Assembly: GCA_035495815.1 (NCBI GenBank)
Contig: DATJFH010000220.1
Span: 1-12,258, forward strand
DNA from: DATJFH01 sp035495815
Lineage (GTDB): Bacteria > Acidobacteriota > Terriglobia > Bryobacterales > Bryobacteraceae
DNA: 12,258 nt
Direction of reading: 5' to 3'
The notes beneath the pieces are model-generated. The model ran no database searches. It worked only from the letters and a program-made list of their open reading frames with translations, and had not been told where the DNA came from. The position numbers were made by a program, and so were the translations under genes. The first letter of the stretch is position 1. Every line of letters begins with the position of its first letter. Below are positions 1-7,723 of this stretch, in pieces.

Positions 1-285
1 GTCGATCGTGCGCGGCCCTTTGGCCTGTCCGGCGCGCCTGCGTCCCAGGGCCAGCTCGATTTTCTGAATCCGCGTGAGCAGCATCATGGGAAACAGCTCG
101 GTCTCGACTTCGGCCGCCAGGTTGAGAAAGAAGCGCTGCTCCTTGAAATCGACGGGCTCGGTTTCGTACACCGAAGAGACCCGGCGCACTACCAGATCAC
201 TCGAATGGAGACGATCGAGCGCGGCTTGGAGCATCGCCTCCCGATCGCCGAGGTTCGACCCCAGCGAGAGGTAAGCCGTCTTCAT
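1..285 (-). CDS. folK: 6-hydroxymethyl-7,8-dihydropterin pyrophosphokinase (HPPK), C-terminus cut by window edge
   Basis: FolK transfers pyrophosphate from ATP to 6-hydroxymethyl-7,8-dihydropterin, the cytoplasmic step before dihydropteroate synthase in folate synthesis. Reading the minus strand from the ATG at 285 gives 95 codons, open to the left edge. They begin MKTAYLSLGSNLGDRE, the family's N-terminal signature. SSVYETEPVDF and the QRFFLNLAAEVET segment follow (residues 38-63, pterin-binding side). The visible part ends LGRRRAGQAKGPRTID, the start of the catalytic HPPK signature, in which GPR-x-ID lines the ATP/Mg site. About 60 further residues should lie outside the window. The start is 10 bases after the ruvB stop, with AAGGGG just upstream, so it is probably the third gene of a ruvA-ruvB-folK unit. 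Recognition is by motif and is strong. Confidence 0.93.
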   Translation of the reverse strand, partial: MKTAYLSLGSNLGDREAMLQAALDRLHSSDLVVRRVSSVYETEPVDFKEQRFFLNLAAEVETELFPMMLLTRIQKIELALGRRRAGQAKGPRTID

Positions 286-295
286 GCCCCTTCGA

Positions 296-1324
296 CTACT
301 GCCACAACAGCGGCTGGTTGTTCCGCATTTTCCTCGGAACTTTGAAATAGTCGAACGCGCGATCCATGGCCACCCGGCCGCGCGGGGTCCGGTCGATGAA
401 GCCCAGTTGAATCAGATAAGGCTCGTACACTTCCTCGATCGTGTTTGATTCCTCGGCAATCGCCGCCGCGATGGTATTCAGCCCTACCGGCCCGCCGCCG
501 TATTTTTCCAGAATCGTGCGCATGATCTTCTGGTCGATCTCATCGAGCCCGTACGGATCCACTTCGAGCAGGTCCAGCGCGGTCTGGGCGATGGGCTGGG
601 TGATGCACCCGTCGGCGCGGACCTGCGCGTAGTCCCGCACGCGGCGCAGCAGACGGTTTGCGATCCGGGGCGTGCCCCGGCTGCGGCGCGCAATCTCCCG
701 CGTGCCGTCTTCGTCGATCTCCACGTTCAGAATCTGCGCCGACCGGTTTATGATCCCGGCCAACTCGGGCTCGTCGTAGTGATTCAAACGGAGCACCATG
801 CCGAACCGGCCGCGCAGCGGGGCGCTGATGAGCCCCTGGCGCGTGGTCGCCCCGATGGCGGTGAACTTGGGCATCGGCAGTGAATGTGTGCGCGCTCCCG
901 GCCCGGTCCCCACCAGGATGTCGACACGGAAGTCCTCGAGCGCCGAGTACAGCATTTCTTCCACGTCGGGAAGCAGGCGGTGAATCTCGTCGATGAAGAA
1001 TACCTGCCGCGCCCGGACATTGCTGAGAATGCCGGTGAGGTCGAGCTTCTTCTGCAGCACCGGGCCGGAAGTCTGTTCGAAGGGCACTTCCAGCTCCTCG
1101 GCGATGATCGCAGCCAGTGTCGTTTTGCCCAATCCCGGCGGACCGTAGAGGAGGATGTGGTCGAGCGCTTCACCCCGCTGGCGAGCCGCTTCGATCCCGA
1201 TCGAGAGGACCTCCTTCAGCCGGCTCTGGCCGGTGAAATCCTTGAGCCGGCGCGGCCGCAGCCCGGCTTCGAACTGGGCGTCTCCTTCCTGCGGGGCGGC
1301 GGATAAAATGCGCGCGTCGGCCAT
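296..1324 (-). CDS. ruvB: Holliday junction branch migration ATPase RuvB
   Basis: RuvB is the hexameric AAA+ motor that, with RuvA, drives branch migration of Holliday junctions in recombinational repair. The 342-residue length is normal for the family. Visible motifs are the PRRLKDFTGQ N-terminal signature (24-33), Walker A GPPGLGKT (61-68), Walker B VFFIDEIHRL (108-117), sensor-1 GATT (158-161) and the arginine-finger segment LRGRFG (R171). The C-terminal winged-helix DNA-binding domain follows (about 258-333), including YGGGPVGLNTIAAAI and RGRVAM. The reading frame stays open 38 codons further upstream, but that extension overlaps ruvA and is unlike RuvB, so the ATG at 1324 is chosen. No convincing Shine-Dalgarno precedes it. 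The ruvA stop is only 10 bases away, so translational coupling is likely. ruvC is not adjacent. Confidence 0.97.
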   Translation of the reverse strand: MADARILSAAPQEGDAQFEAGLRPRRLKDFTGQSRLKEVLSIGIEAARQRGEALDHILLYGPPGLGKTTLAAIIAEELEVPFEQTSGPVLQKKLDLTGILSNVRARQVFFIDEIHRLLPDVEEMLYSALEDFRVDILVGTGPGARTHSLPMPKFTAIGATTRQGLISAPLRGRFGMVLRLNHYDEPELAGIINRSAQILNVEIDEDGTREIARRSRGTPRIANRLLRRVRDYAQVRADGCITQPIAQTALDLLEVDPYGLDEIDQKIMRTILEKYGGGPVGLNTIAAAIAEESNTIEEVYEPYLIQLGFIDRTPRGRVAMDRAFDYFKVPRKMRNNQPLLWQ

Positions 1325-1334
1325 TCGATTCAGC

Positions 1335-1925
1335 TTACCGTACCAGCTCCAGCGCCCGGCGGAACAGCGGCTCGAAGCCGGCGGCGACTCCACCCGTCTT
1401 GGCCTTGCGCACCGCCGCTTCGGCCGCAGGACGCGCACAGCCCAGGTTCAGCAGCGCCGATAGGACGTCCTGGTCCACCGCGTCCATGGGTGACGCCGGC
1501 TGCGCGGCATCCTCTCCCGTGGGCGCCGGCAGCTTGTCCCGCAGCTCCAGGATCATCCGCTCCGCGGTCTTCTTTCCGACCCCCGGAATACGCACGAGCT
1601 TCTCCACTTCACCGCGCCGGATGTGTCCGATCAACTCCGGCACGGCCAGGCCGGAGAGGACCTTCACGGCGAGAGTCGGTCCGATGCCGCTCACCGAAAT
1701 CAGCTTCTCGAAAAGAGCTTTCTCGTCGCTGGTGAGAAAACCGTAGAGGGCCAGGGCGTCTTCCCGCACATGCGTGTAAATGCGAATACGCACTTCGCTG
1801 CCGACGTCGGGGAGCTGAGTGTAAGTGGGTACGGCAATCGTCACGTCATAGCCGACGCCGCCGGCTTCCACAATTGCCTGGTTCGGATGTTTCTCCAGAA
1901 GCACGCCGCGCAGATGAGCGAACAT
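1335..1925 (-). CDS. ruvA: Holliday junction DNA helicase subunit RuvA
   Basis: RuvA tetramers bind the four-way junction and load RuvB. The 196-residue product has the usual three parts. The N-terminal OB fold starts MFAHLRGVLLEK and includes GGVGYDVTI (22-30) and HVREDALALYGF (52-63). A double helix-hairpin-helix region contains LISVSGIGPTLAVKVLSG (75-92) and LVRIPGVGKKTAERMI (110-125). A flexible acidic linker (about 133-147) leads to the C-terminal RuvB-contacting domain, DQDVLSALLNLGCARPAAEAAV (151-172). Most RuvA proteins begin M-I-G-x-L-x-G; here it is MFAHLRG at 1925. The frame is open to 2018, but that would run over the divergent rsmE start and adds nothing RuvA-like. It is first in a minus-strand unit with ruvB and folK. 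Confidence 0.96.
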   Translation of the reverse strand: MFAHLRGVLLEKHPNQAIVEAGGVGYDVTIAVPTYTQLPDVGSEVRIRIYTHVREDALALYGFLTSDEKALFEKLISVSGIGPTLAVKVLSGLAVPELIGHIRRGEVEKLVRIPGVGKKTAERMILELRDKLPAPTGEDAAQPASPMDAVDQDVLSALLNLGCARPAAEAAVRKAKTGGVAAGFEPLFRRALELVR

Positions 1926-1943
1926 ATAGGTTAGACCTACATT
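1926..1943. promoter_or_regulatory. 18-bp divergent ruvA/rsmE start region with inverted repeat TAGGT-TAG-ACCTA
   Basis: Only 18 bases separate the two divergent start codons. They contain a perfect 5-bp inverted repeat with a 3-base spacer (1927-1939). The repeat places AGGT, a possible weak Shine-Dalgarno core, upstream of ATG on both strands. A CATAAT hexamer on the minus strand (1946-1941), overlapping the rsmE start codon, could be the ruvA -10 box with a leader of about 9 bases. I see no convincing -35 for either gene and no good -10 for rsmE. Any promoter must overlap the opposing coding sequence. The repeat is visible; its function is inference. Confidence 0.4.
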
Positions 1944-2693
1944 ATGGCCCGTAGGCGTTTCTTTGTGGACGAGGTGCGGCGCGGGGAAGCCGAACTGGAG
2001 GGCGAGGACGCCGAACATCTCACGCGCGTCCTGCGCGCCGAGCCCGGCTGGAAGTACGAGATCACCGATGGCTCCCGTCTATACCTGGGTGAAATTGTGG
2101 AAGCGCGCAAGACATGGGTCCGGTTCCGCATCGTGGAGAACCTGGAGGCGCCCGAGCCCGCAGTCCGGACCGTTCTGGCGATATCGCTGATCAAGTTCGA
2201 CCGCCTGGAATGGGCGATCGAAAAGGCGACCGAGCTTGGCGTCGAGACCATTGTCCTTCTACGCGCTGACCGGAGCGAGCAGGGCCTCGAACTGGCCGCG
2301 GTGAAACGCATCGAGCGCTGGAAAAAAATCGCCCGCGCCGCCGGCCGGCAATCACGCCGGGTTCACCTGCCGCGAATCGACCCGCCAGTCTCGATTCGGG
2401 AAGCGGCAGGCGTCCCCGCCTCGCATCGCTTCGTGCTGGAAGAGACCCCAGGCAGCCCGGCGCTCCTGGGCGAGATCCTTTCCCGCCAGGACCGGAAGCC
2501 GGGAGAAACAGTAGCCGTCGCCGTGGGACCCGAAGGCGGCTGGACGGACCGGGAGCGAAGCCAGTTCGCGGCGTCCGGCTGGAGTCCGGTCTCGCTCGGC
2601 TTGCAGATCCTGAGAGCGGAAACCGCAGCCGCGGCGGCGCTGGCCGTGATTTCGCAAGGCTGGACGGCCGCTGCCGGCTCGCTGCTAAGATAA
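1944..2693 (+). CDS. rsmE: 16S rRNA (uracil1498-N3)-methyltransferase RsmE
   Basis: RsmE methylates N3 of U1498 in helix 44 of 16S rRNA within the assembled 30S subunit, using S-adenosylmethionine. The 249-residue length is typical. The N-terminal PUA-like RNA-binding domain (about 1-70) starts MARRRFFVDE and includes EDAEHLTRVLRAEPG (21-35). The SPOUT methyltransferase domain carries SLIKFDRLEWAIEKATELGV (81-100), ARAAGRQSRR (130-139, the family A-x-x-Q-x-x-R segment), VGPEGGWT (194-201) and the SAM-binding trefoil-knot loop LGLQILRAETAA (218-229). The ATG at 1944 gives a standard N-terminus. It diverges from ruvA and is followed after 7 bases by a phosphoesterase gene, so it probably heads a plus-strand operon. 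Confidence 0.95.
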   Translation: MARRRFFVDEVRRGEAELEGEDAEHLTRVLRAEPGWKYEITDGSRLYLGEIVEARKTWVRFRIVENLEAPEPAVRTVLAISLIKFDRLEWAIEKATELGVETIVLLRADRSEQGLELAAVKRIERWKKIARAAGRQSRRVHLPRIDPPVSIREAAGVPASHRFVLEETPGSPALLGEILSRQDRKPGETVAVAVGPEGGWTDRERSQFAASGWSPVSLGLQILRAETAAAAALAVISQGWTAAAGSLLR

Positions 2694-2700
2694 AGTAAGG

Positions 2701-3900
2701 GTGACGTTAAAAGACCTGCCGCGCCTGCTCGTCGATCTTGCCTCGATTGCCATCGTCTTTTGGACTCAGTGGCGAATCGGCGCTGCAATCCTGGCTTGGG
2801 CCGCGCAACGCCCGCCGGCGGCGCGACTGTTTATCCGCAGCCTCTGGATTGCGGTCTGTCTCTCGATGGTGGCTGGTTTTGTCCTCACCTACCACAAGGT
2901 GGTCCCCTATGGTCCACGCCCCGCGATCCGGGGATTTCTCACCGGCTTTACCTTTCTCTGGGCGTTCAGCTCCACCGGGGCCATGCTTGCGCGGATGGCA
3001 TGGCGTCTTCTGCTGCGCCTGGCGCAGCCGCCGCGCTTCGACCCGGAGCGCCGGACGCTGCTCAACACGGCCGGAAACGCATTGGCGGTGGCCGCGCCCT
3101 TCGCGCTCACTGGATTTGGAGCCTTGATCCAGCGCACGAATTTCCAGGTCCGTGAAATCGATATTCCGGTCCCGAACCTGCCGCGCGATCTGCAGGGTCT
3201 GCGAATCCTCCAACTTACCGACATCCATCTCGGACCCTACCTCAGCGAACGGGACCTGGCGCGCGTAATCGACGAATCCGGCAATCTCCGCCCTCAGCTG
3301 GTGGTGGTCACCGGCGACCTGATCTCGATGCGAGACGATCCGCTCGATGCTTGTCTCCATCAGATCGCCAGGCTGCGCCCGGACTCCGGTATCTTCGGCT
3401 GTCTGGGCAATCACGAGGCCTACGCCGGCCTCGAGAGCGTGACCGCCGAGCGGGGCGCGCGGCTCGGAATCCACTTCCTGCGCCGGCAGGCCCGTTCGCT
3501 GCGCTTCGGCGCCGCCTCCCTCAACCTCGCCGGCACCGACTATGAGAGCATCTCGCGCCGCAAGCGCTACCTCACAGGATGCGAGAAGCTCATCGATCCG
3601 GGCGCGGTCAACGTGCTGCTCTCGCACAACCCGGACGTCTTTCCGGTGGCCGCACGCCAGGGTTACGATGTCACCATTGCAGGTCACACGCACGGCGGAC
3701 AGGTCACCGTGGAGATTCTTCATCAGTCATTGAACATCGCCCGTTTCATCACACCGTTCGTCTATGGTCATTACAGCTTGCCACGCCCGTCCGGCGAACC
3801 GTCGTCGATTTATGTAAGCCGGGGGATCGGAACCATCGGGCTTCCGGTCCGGATCGGCGCGCCCCCCGAGATCACACTGCTGCGGCTGACGGCGGCCTGA
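2701..3900 (+). CDS. Membrane-anchored metallophosphoesterase (YkuE/YaeI-like)
   Basis: This is a calcineurin-like phosphoesterase with a membrane N-terminus. Four hydrophobic segments fall near residues 10-33, 43-64, 77-108 and 117-141. The catalytic domain follows, with the metal-binding set LTDIHLG (D174, H176), TGDL (D206), LGNHEAY (N237, H238), LSHN (H309) and AGHTHGGQ (H329, H331). This spacing and the GHTHGGQ ending match the YkuE/YaeI group. That group includes chlamydial LpxG, a UDP-2,3-diacylglucosamine hydrolase of lipid A synthesis; whether this protein does the same cannot be told. The start is GTG at 2701. An in-frame stop at 2686 and no other start codon between leave it as the first option, although AAGG abuts it with almost no spacer. 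It lies 7 bases after rsmE and 2 bases before a second phosphoesterase gene. Confidence 0.85.
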   Translation: MTLKDLPRLLVDLASIAIVFWTQWRIGAAILAWAAQRPPAARLFIRSLWIAVCLSMVAGFVLTYHKVVPYGPRPAIRGFLTGFTFLWAFSSTGAMLARMAWRLLLRLAQPPRFDPERRTLLNTAGNALAVAAPFALTGFGALIQRTNFQVREIDIPVPNLPRDLQGLRILQLTDIHLGPYLSERDLARVIDESGNLRPQLVVVTGDLISMRDDPLDACLHQIARLRPDSGIFGCLGNHEAYAGLESVTAERGARLGIHFLRRQARSLRFGAASLNLAGTDYESISRRKRYLTGCEKLIDPGAVNVLLSHNPDVFPVAARQGYDVTIAGHTHGGQVTVEILHQSLNIARFITPFVYGHYSLPRPSGEPSSIYVSRGIGTIGLPVRIGAPPEITLLRLTAA

Positions 3901-3902
3901 CT

Positions 3903-4643
3903 GTGCGCTACCTGGTCCTCAGCGACATTCACGCCAACTGGGAGGCGCTCGACGCCTCACTCGCCAGCGCAGCCGGACAATTCGACCGGATCGTCTGTTG
4001 CGGCGACCTGATCGGCTATGGTCCCGACCCCAACCGCGTCGTGGAGTGGGCGCGCGAAAACCTGGAGTACGTGATCCGCGGGAACCACGACAAGGTGACC
4101 CTGGGCGGCGACATCCTGGAGTGGTTCAACCCTGTCGCCCGCAGCGCGGCGCTGTGGACGCTGAAGGAGCTGACGCCCGAGAACCTGGAATACGTGCGCC
4201 GGCTGCCGCAGGGTCCTCTGCAGGTGGACGGTTATCAGATCGCGCACGGCTCGCCGCTCGATGAAGACGAATACCTCATCGGCTCGACCGAAGTCGGGCA
4301 CGCTTTCGCTTACATCGATCACGAGCTGACGTTTTTCGGCCACACCCACGTGCAGGGCGGCTTCGCCATGACCCGGCGCCGCATGCGCCTGCTTCAGGGG
4401 CCGGAAAAAGCCGAGAATTCGGCCGCCCTGCAGCTAAGCCCGGATGACGTTCACCTGATCAACCCCGGCGCGATCGGCCAACCCAGGGATGGAGATCCGC
4501 GGGCGGCCTATCTGCTCTACGACCCGGACGGAGGATGCGTTGAATACCGCCGGGCGCCCTACGACATACCCGCCGTACAGGCCAAGATCCGCAGAGCCGG
4601 TCTCCCGCTTGCGCTCGCTGAACGGCTGGCTGTAGGGCACTGA
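3903..4643 (+). CDS. Cytosolic metallophosphoesterase (YfcE/MJ0936-like, metallophos_2 type)
   Basis: This is a 246-residue soluble phosphoesterase with no signal or membrane segment. Metal ligands are in YLVLSDIHAN (D8, H10), CCGDLIGYG (D35), RGNHDK (N61, H62), IAHGSP (H115) and FFGHTHVQ (H147, H149). The C-terminal INPGAIGQPRDGDPRAAYLLYD (186-207) is typical of the short YfcE/MJ0936 branch, whose members hydrolyse phosphodiesters in vitro and mostly lack a known physiological substrate. The frame is open far upstream into the previous gene, but homology begins at the GTG at 3903, two bases after the preceding stop. No clear ribosome-binding site is visible, so initiation is probably coupled. 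A 25-residue stretch after GHTH (about 157-181) looks like a subfamily-specific loop. The substrate is unknown. Confidence 0.85.
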   Translation: MRYLVLSDIHANWEALDASLASAAGQFDRIVCCGDLIGYGPDPNRVVEWARENLEYVIRGNHDKVTLGGDILEWFNPVARSAALWTLKELTPENLEYVRRLPQGPLQVDGYQIAHGSPLDEDEYLIGSTEVGHAFAYIDHELTFFGHTHVQGGFAMTRRRMRLLQGPEKAENSAALQLSPDDVHLINPGAIGQPRDGDPRAAYLLYDPDGGCVEYRRAPYDIPAVQAKIRRAGLPLALAERLAVGH

Positions 4644-4721
4644 GATGCCCCCGGACTCGGTCTTCTGACCCGCCCGGGTACTGTTCGACCAGAGTTTGGC
4701 CGCACACTTCGATCCCGAGCG

Positions 4722-4730
4722 TGCTAGAAT
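4722..4730 (+). promoter_or_regulatory. Extended -10 promoter TGCTAGAAT of the symporter-permease operon
   Basis: TG-C-TAGAAT is an extended -10 element differing from TGnTATAAT at one position. It ends 10 bases before the symporter ATG at 4741, so transcription should start about 3-5 bases before the codon. No Shine-Dalgarno fits in that space. No good -35 is seen at normal spacing, as is common for extended -10 promoters. The rest of the 97-base gap (4644-4740) shows no clear terminator; GGTC-TTCT-GACC is only a 4-bp hairpin. Confidence 0.5.
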
Positions 4731-4740
4731 TCGCCTTCTC

Positions 4741-6198
4741 ATGCGATTCCTGGACTTGGGCATCGTCGCGGCGTATCTGGTCGGAATCACGCTCTTCGGC
4801 GCGCGATTCCGGCGTCGCCAGAGCACCCTCAAAGACTATTTTCTGGGTGGCCGCACGGCCCCCTGGTGGGCCATCGCTCTTTCCATTGTTTCCGCGGAGA
4901 CCAGCACTCTCACCATCATCGGGACACCCGCTCTCGCTTTTCAGGGAAATCTGGGTTTTCTGCAGATCGTCCTGGGTTATTTGTTCGCGCGCATCGTCAT
5001 TTCCCTGGTGTTCCTGCCGCAGTATTTCCGCGGCGAGATGTTCACCGCCTACGAGCTGATCCGGCGCCGCTTCGGCGAGCGCCTGCGCAGCCTCACCGCG
5101 CTGACGTTTCTGATCACGCGGTCGCTTGCGGAAGGCGTGCGTGTATTCGCCATCTCGATCGTGATCTCGATCATTCTGGGCACGGGAGAAGTAGCCTCCA
5201 TCGTTCTGATCGTCGGCTTGACCTTGTTCTACACATTCGAAGGAGGAATGACCGCGGTCATCTGGACGGACGTGATCCAGATGTCTCTCTATGTGGCAGG
5301 AGCGGTCTTGAGCTTTGTCGTCATCCTTCAAAAGATCCCCGGCGGATGGGAGCATGTGGCGGCGGTGGCCGGCCCCATGGGAAAATTTCAGGTTTTCGAC
5401 TTCGAATTCGCGCCGACCAGAGAATTCTTCAGTAAAACTTATACCTTCTGGGCTGGCGTGGCCGGCGGTTGCTTTCTCACCACGGCGACTCACGGAACCG
5501 ATCAGCTAATGGTGCAGCGGCTGCTCAGCGCCAGGAGCCAGGCTGACAGCCGAAAGGCGCTGATGGCGAGTTGGGTGGTGATTTTGATCCAGTTCACATT
5601 ATTTCTGCTGATCGGCCTGATGTTGTTCGTGTTGTATACCGACGCTCACCTGCCGCCGCCCCATCCGCTCGACCGCCTGTACCCTCAATTCATCTGGCAA
5701 TTCCTGCCGCCGGGCGTGGCGGGAGTTATCATGGCAGCGATTCTGGCCGCGGCCATGGCCAATATCAGCGCCGCTCTGAATTCACTGGCTTCCACAACAA
5801 TTGTCGATTTCTATCAGGCGCGCTCCAAATCCGGAGAGTCGCGCCAACTGCAGTTGAGCCGCTTTGCCACCGTCGGGTGGGGGCTGATTCTGCTCTGGAT
5901 AGGCGTCCTCGCGCGGCAGTGGGGATCGGTGCTCGAAGCGGGCCTGGCGATCGCATCCATTCCCTTCGGCGCGCTGCTGGGCGTGTTCCTGCTCGGTACG
6001 CTCACGAAGAGAGTGCGTGAGAACGACGCAATCACCGCCATGGCCGCGGGCCTTGCCCTGATGACCTACGTCCGATTCGGCACTTCCATCGCGTGGACGT
6101 GGTACGTGTTGATTGGGACCGCCGCGACGTTCGTGACCGGGTACGTGGCGTCGCTGTGGCGTCCGGGACGGGAAATCCATTCTCCAGAGGAAACATGA
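4741..6198 (+). CDS. Sodium:solute symporter family (SSS) transporter
   Basis: This is an inner-membrane secondary transporter that should couple solute uptake to the sodium gradient. The 485 residues hold about 13 hydrophobic segments. Family landmarks are the first helix LDLGIVAAYLVGITLFG (4-20), STLKDYFLGGRTAPWWAIALS (28-48), SAETSTLTIIGTPALAF (51-67), YTFEGGMTAVIWTDVIQ (164-180) and ANISAALNSLASTTIVDFY (340-358), the helix that supplies Na+ ligands in this family. The frame extends to a TTG at 4696, but that start would precede the predicted promoter and add a non-family segment, so ATG 4741 is chosen. The substrate (sugar, amino sugar, organic acid or amino acid) cannot be read from sequence. 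The stop overlaps the next start (ATGA), so the two transporters are translationally coupled. Confidence 0.9.
   Translation: MRFLDLGIVAAYLVGITLFGARFRRRQSTLKDYFLGGRTAPWWAIALSIVSAETSTLTIIGTPALAFQGNLGFLQIVLGYLFARIVISLVFLPQYFRGEMFTAYELIRRRFGERLRSLTALTFLITRSLAEGVRVFAISIVISIILGTGEVASIVLIVGLTLFYTFEGGMTAVIWTDVIQMSLYVAGAVLSFVVILQKIPGGWEHVAAVAGPMGKFQVFDFEFAPTREFFSKTYTFWAGVAGGCFLTTATHGTDQLMVQRLLSARSQADSRKALMASWVVILIQFTLFLLIGLMLFVLYTDAHLPPPHPLDRLYPQFIWQFLPPGVAGVIMAAILAAAMANISAALNSLASTTIVDFYQARSKSGESRQLQLSRFATVGWGLILLWIGVLARQWGSVLEAGLAIASIPFGALLGVFLLGTLTKRVRENDAITAMAAGLALMTYVRFGTSIAWTWYVLIGTAATFVTGYVASLWRPGREIHSPEET
6186..6191 (+). promoter_or_regulatory. Shine-Dalgarno AGAGGA deciding the permease start
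   Basis: AGAGGA lies inside the end of the symporter gene, 3 bases before ATG 6195 and 12 bases before a second in-frame ATG at 6204. The closer start gives the ATGA overlap with the symporter stop and better spacing, so it is preferred. The frame is also open upstream to 6093, but without homology or a ribosome-binding site. Confidence 0.6.
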
Positions 6199-7589
6199 AC
6201 GACATGAACGCCCGCTCGAAGCAACCGGTCTCGCTGAACCGGGACCTGGGTATGTGGTCGGCGATAGCCCTGGTTATTGGCACGGTTATCGGCAGTGGAA
6301 TTTTTATTGTTCCGAACACCATGGCCCGGAATATGGGTTCTCCCGACATGGTCTTCCTGGTCTGGGTGGTGGGCGGCCTGATGTCGTTGTCCGGAGCGCT
6401 GACCTATGCCGAACTTTCGGCCGCTATGCCGGGCGCCGGCGGGGAATATGTCTATTTACGCGAAGCATACGGTCCGGTCTGGAGCTTTATTTATGGGTGG
6501 ACCCAGATGTGGGTTGCCAAAAGCGGTTCCATCGCCACGCTGGCTACGGCATTTTTCCTCTACCTGGCGAATTTCCACCCCGAACTGAAGCAGCCGGTGG
6601 GCGCGATTCCGGTTCCGCTGGGACCGTCGGGTGGGCCTTTGGAGATAAACCTGGGGCAGATCCTGGCCATGGTGCTGATCATGGGTCTGGGCGTGCTGAA
6701 TTACTTCGGAGTCAGACTAGCCGGAAATGTGCAGGTCCTGGTAACCATCTGCAAGGTGGGGCTGATTTTCGCGGTTATTGCCATCGGACTCGGAACTGGA
6801 CACGGCGCCTCATCCAACTTCGGGTCGAAAGTCGTATCTACTTTAGGGAACCCCGGCTCAGCGTTCTTCGCCGCGCTGGTGGCGGCCCTGTGGGCCTATG
6901 ACGGCTGGAATAACGTAAGCATGGTCGCATCGGAAATCCGTGATCCGCAGCGGAATCTGCCGCGGGCGCTGATCGGCGGCACAGCCGCGGTGATGGGTAT
7001 TTATCTGCTCGCCAACGCCGCTTATTTTTATGTCCTGCCCGCCAGTGAGGTAGCGGCAAGCGATTTGGTTGCCGCGGAAATGATGCGCAGGATCTATGGA
7101 CAGACCGGCGCCGGACTGGTTTCCGTTGCGGCGATGATTTCTATTTTCGCCGCGCTGAACGGGTCCATTCTTTCCGGCTCGCGCGTGCCCTACGCGATGG
7201 CCAGGGACGGATTGTTCTTCGCACCCATGTCGCGGGTTCACCCGGATTATCACACCCCCGGTATTTCGATCCTGGCGCTCAGCGGATGGGCCGCTATTCT
7301 GGTGCTTTCCGGCCGATACGACCAGCTCTTCACTTACGTAATATTCGCCAGCTGGATTCTTTACGGAATGACTACCGCCGCCGTGATCGTGCTGCGCCGC
7401 AAACGGCCCGACATGGCGCGCCCCTACCGCACGTTCGGGTATCCCTGGGTCCCGATTGTCTTCGTCATCAGCGCTCTCAGCCTGATTGTTTCCACGCTGG
7501 TGAATTCGCCGCGCGAATCGATGATGGGAATAGTCCTTGTCTTAATTGGACTACCGTTCTATTACTATTGGTCCAAGAGGCGGACGTGA
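6195..7589 (+). CDS. APC-superfamily amino acid permease (LAT-like)
   Basis: This 464-residue inner-membrane protein has about 12 hydrophobic segments and probably imports or exchanges amino acids. The unwound first helix has VIGSGIFIVP (31-40), the GSGIF amino-acid-binding signature of APC transporters. Other landmarks are SGALTYAELSAAMPGAGGEYVYLREAYG (66-93), FFAALVAALWAYDGWNN (224-240) with SEIRDPQRNLPRALIGG (246-262), and SRVPYAMARDGLFF (329-342). The C-terminus has RPYRTFGYPWVP (409-420), as in the L-amino-acid transporter branch. No glycoprotein partner exists in bacteria for this branch. It is the second gene of an operon with the SSS symporter (4-base overlap, own Shine-Dalgarno). Specificity is unknown. 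No strong terminator follows. Confidence 0.9.
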   Translation: MNDMNARSKQPVSLNRDLGMWSAIALVIGTVIGSGIFIVPNTMARNMGSPDMVFLVWVVGGLMSLSGALTYAELSAAMPGAGGEYVYLREAYGPVWSFIYGWTQMWVAKSGSIATLATAFFLYLANFHPELKQPVGAIPVPLGPSGGPLEINLGQILAMVLIMGLGVLNYFGVRLAGNVQVLVTICKVGLIFAVIAIGLGTGHGASSNFGSKVVSTLGNPGSAFFAALVAALWAYDGWNNVSMVASEIRDPQRNLPRALIGGTAAVMGIYLLANAAYFYVLPASEVAASDLVAAEMMRRIYGQTGAGLVSVAAMISIFAALNGSILSGSRVPYAMARDGLFFAPMSRVHPDYHTPGISILALSGWAAILVLSGRYDQLFTYVIFASWILYGMTTAAVIVLRRKRPDMARPYRTFGYPWVPIVFVISALSLIVSTLVNSPRESMMGIVLVLIGLPFYYYWSKRRT

Positions 7590-7640
7590 TATTGTGATAA
7601 AAGCACGTCTGTTCCTGTCAAAATCGACTGACCTGATAAA

Positions 7641-7658
7641 TGTTCTGAATTCAGAACA
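7641..7658. promoter_or_regulatory. Perfect 18-bp palindrome TGTTCTGAATTCAGAACA, putative operator 1
   Basis: Every base of TGTTCTGAATTCAGAACA pairs with its mirror image, as expected for a site bound by a dimeric helix-turn-helix repressor. It lies between the permease stop and the AT-hook gene. It shares the TGTTC-N8-GAACA frame with the element at 7726-7743, and a lone TGTTC half-site sits at 7610. No hairpin terminator role is likely because no T-run follows. The cognate regulator is not encoded in the window. Confidence 0.55.
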
Positions 7659-7723
7659 GAATTTTCTTGCTATTTGCATCGGACTGCGATAAAAACACTA
7701 CAGAGGCCATTTGAAACGAGTAT

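Noticed and set aside
1325..1438. 38-residue N-terminal extension of RuvB
   Set aside because: It lies inside ruvA in another frame, is rich in Arg and Pro and matches nothing in RuvB.
3579..3902. 108-residue N-terminal extension of the second phosphoesterase
   Set aside because: It overlaps the catalytic end of the preceding gene out of frame; homology begins exactly at GTG 3903.
4696..4740. TTG start extending the symporter by 15 residues
   Set aside because: It would begin upstream of the TGCTAGAAT promoter, has no ribosome-binding site and adds charged residues before the family's first helix. ATG 4741 fits homologues.
7583..7609. GACGTG / CACGTC inverted repeat after the permease stop as a terminator
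   Set aside because: The stem is only 6 bp with a 15-base loop and no following T-run, so it is too weak to annotate.
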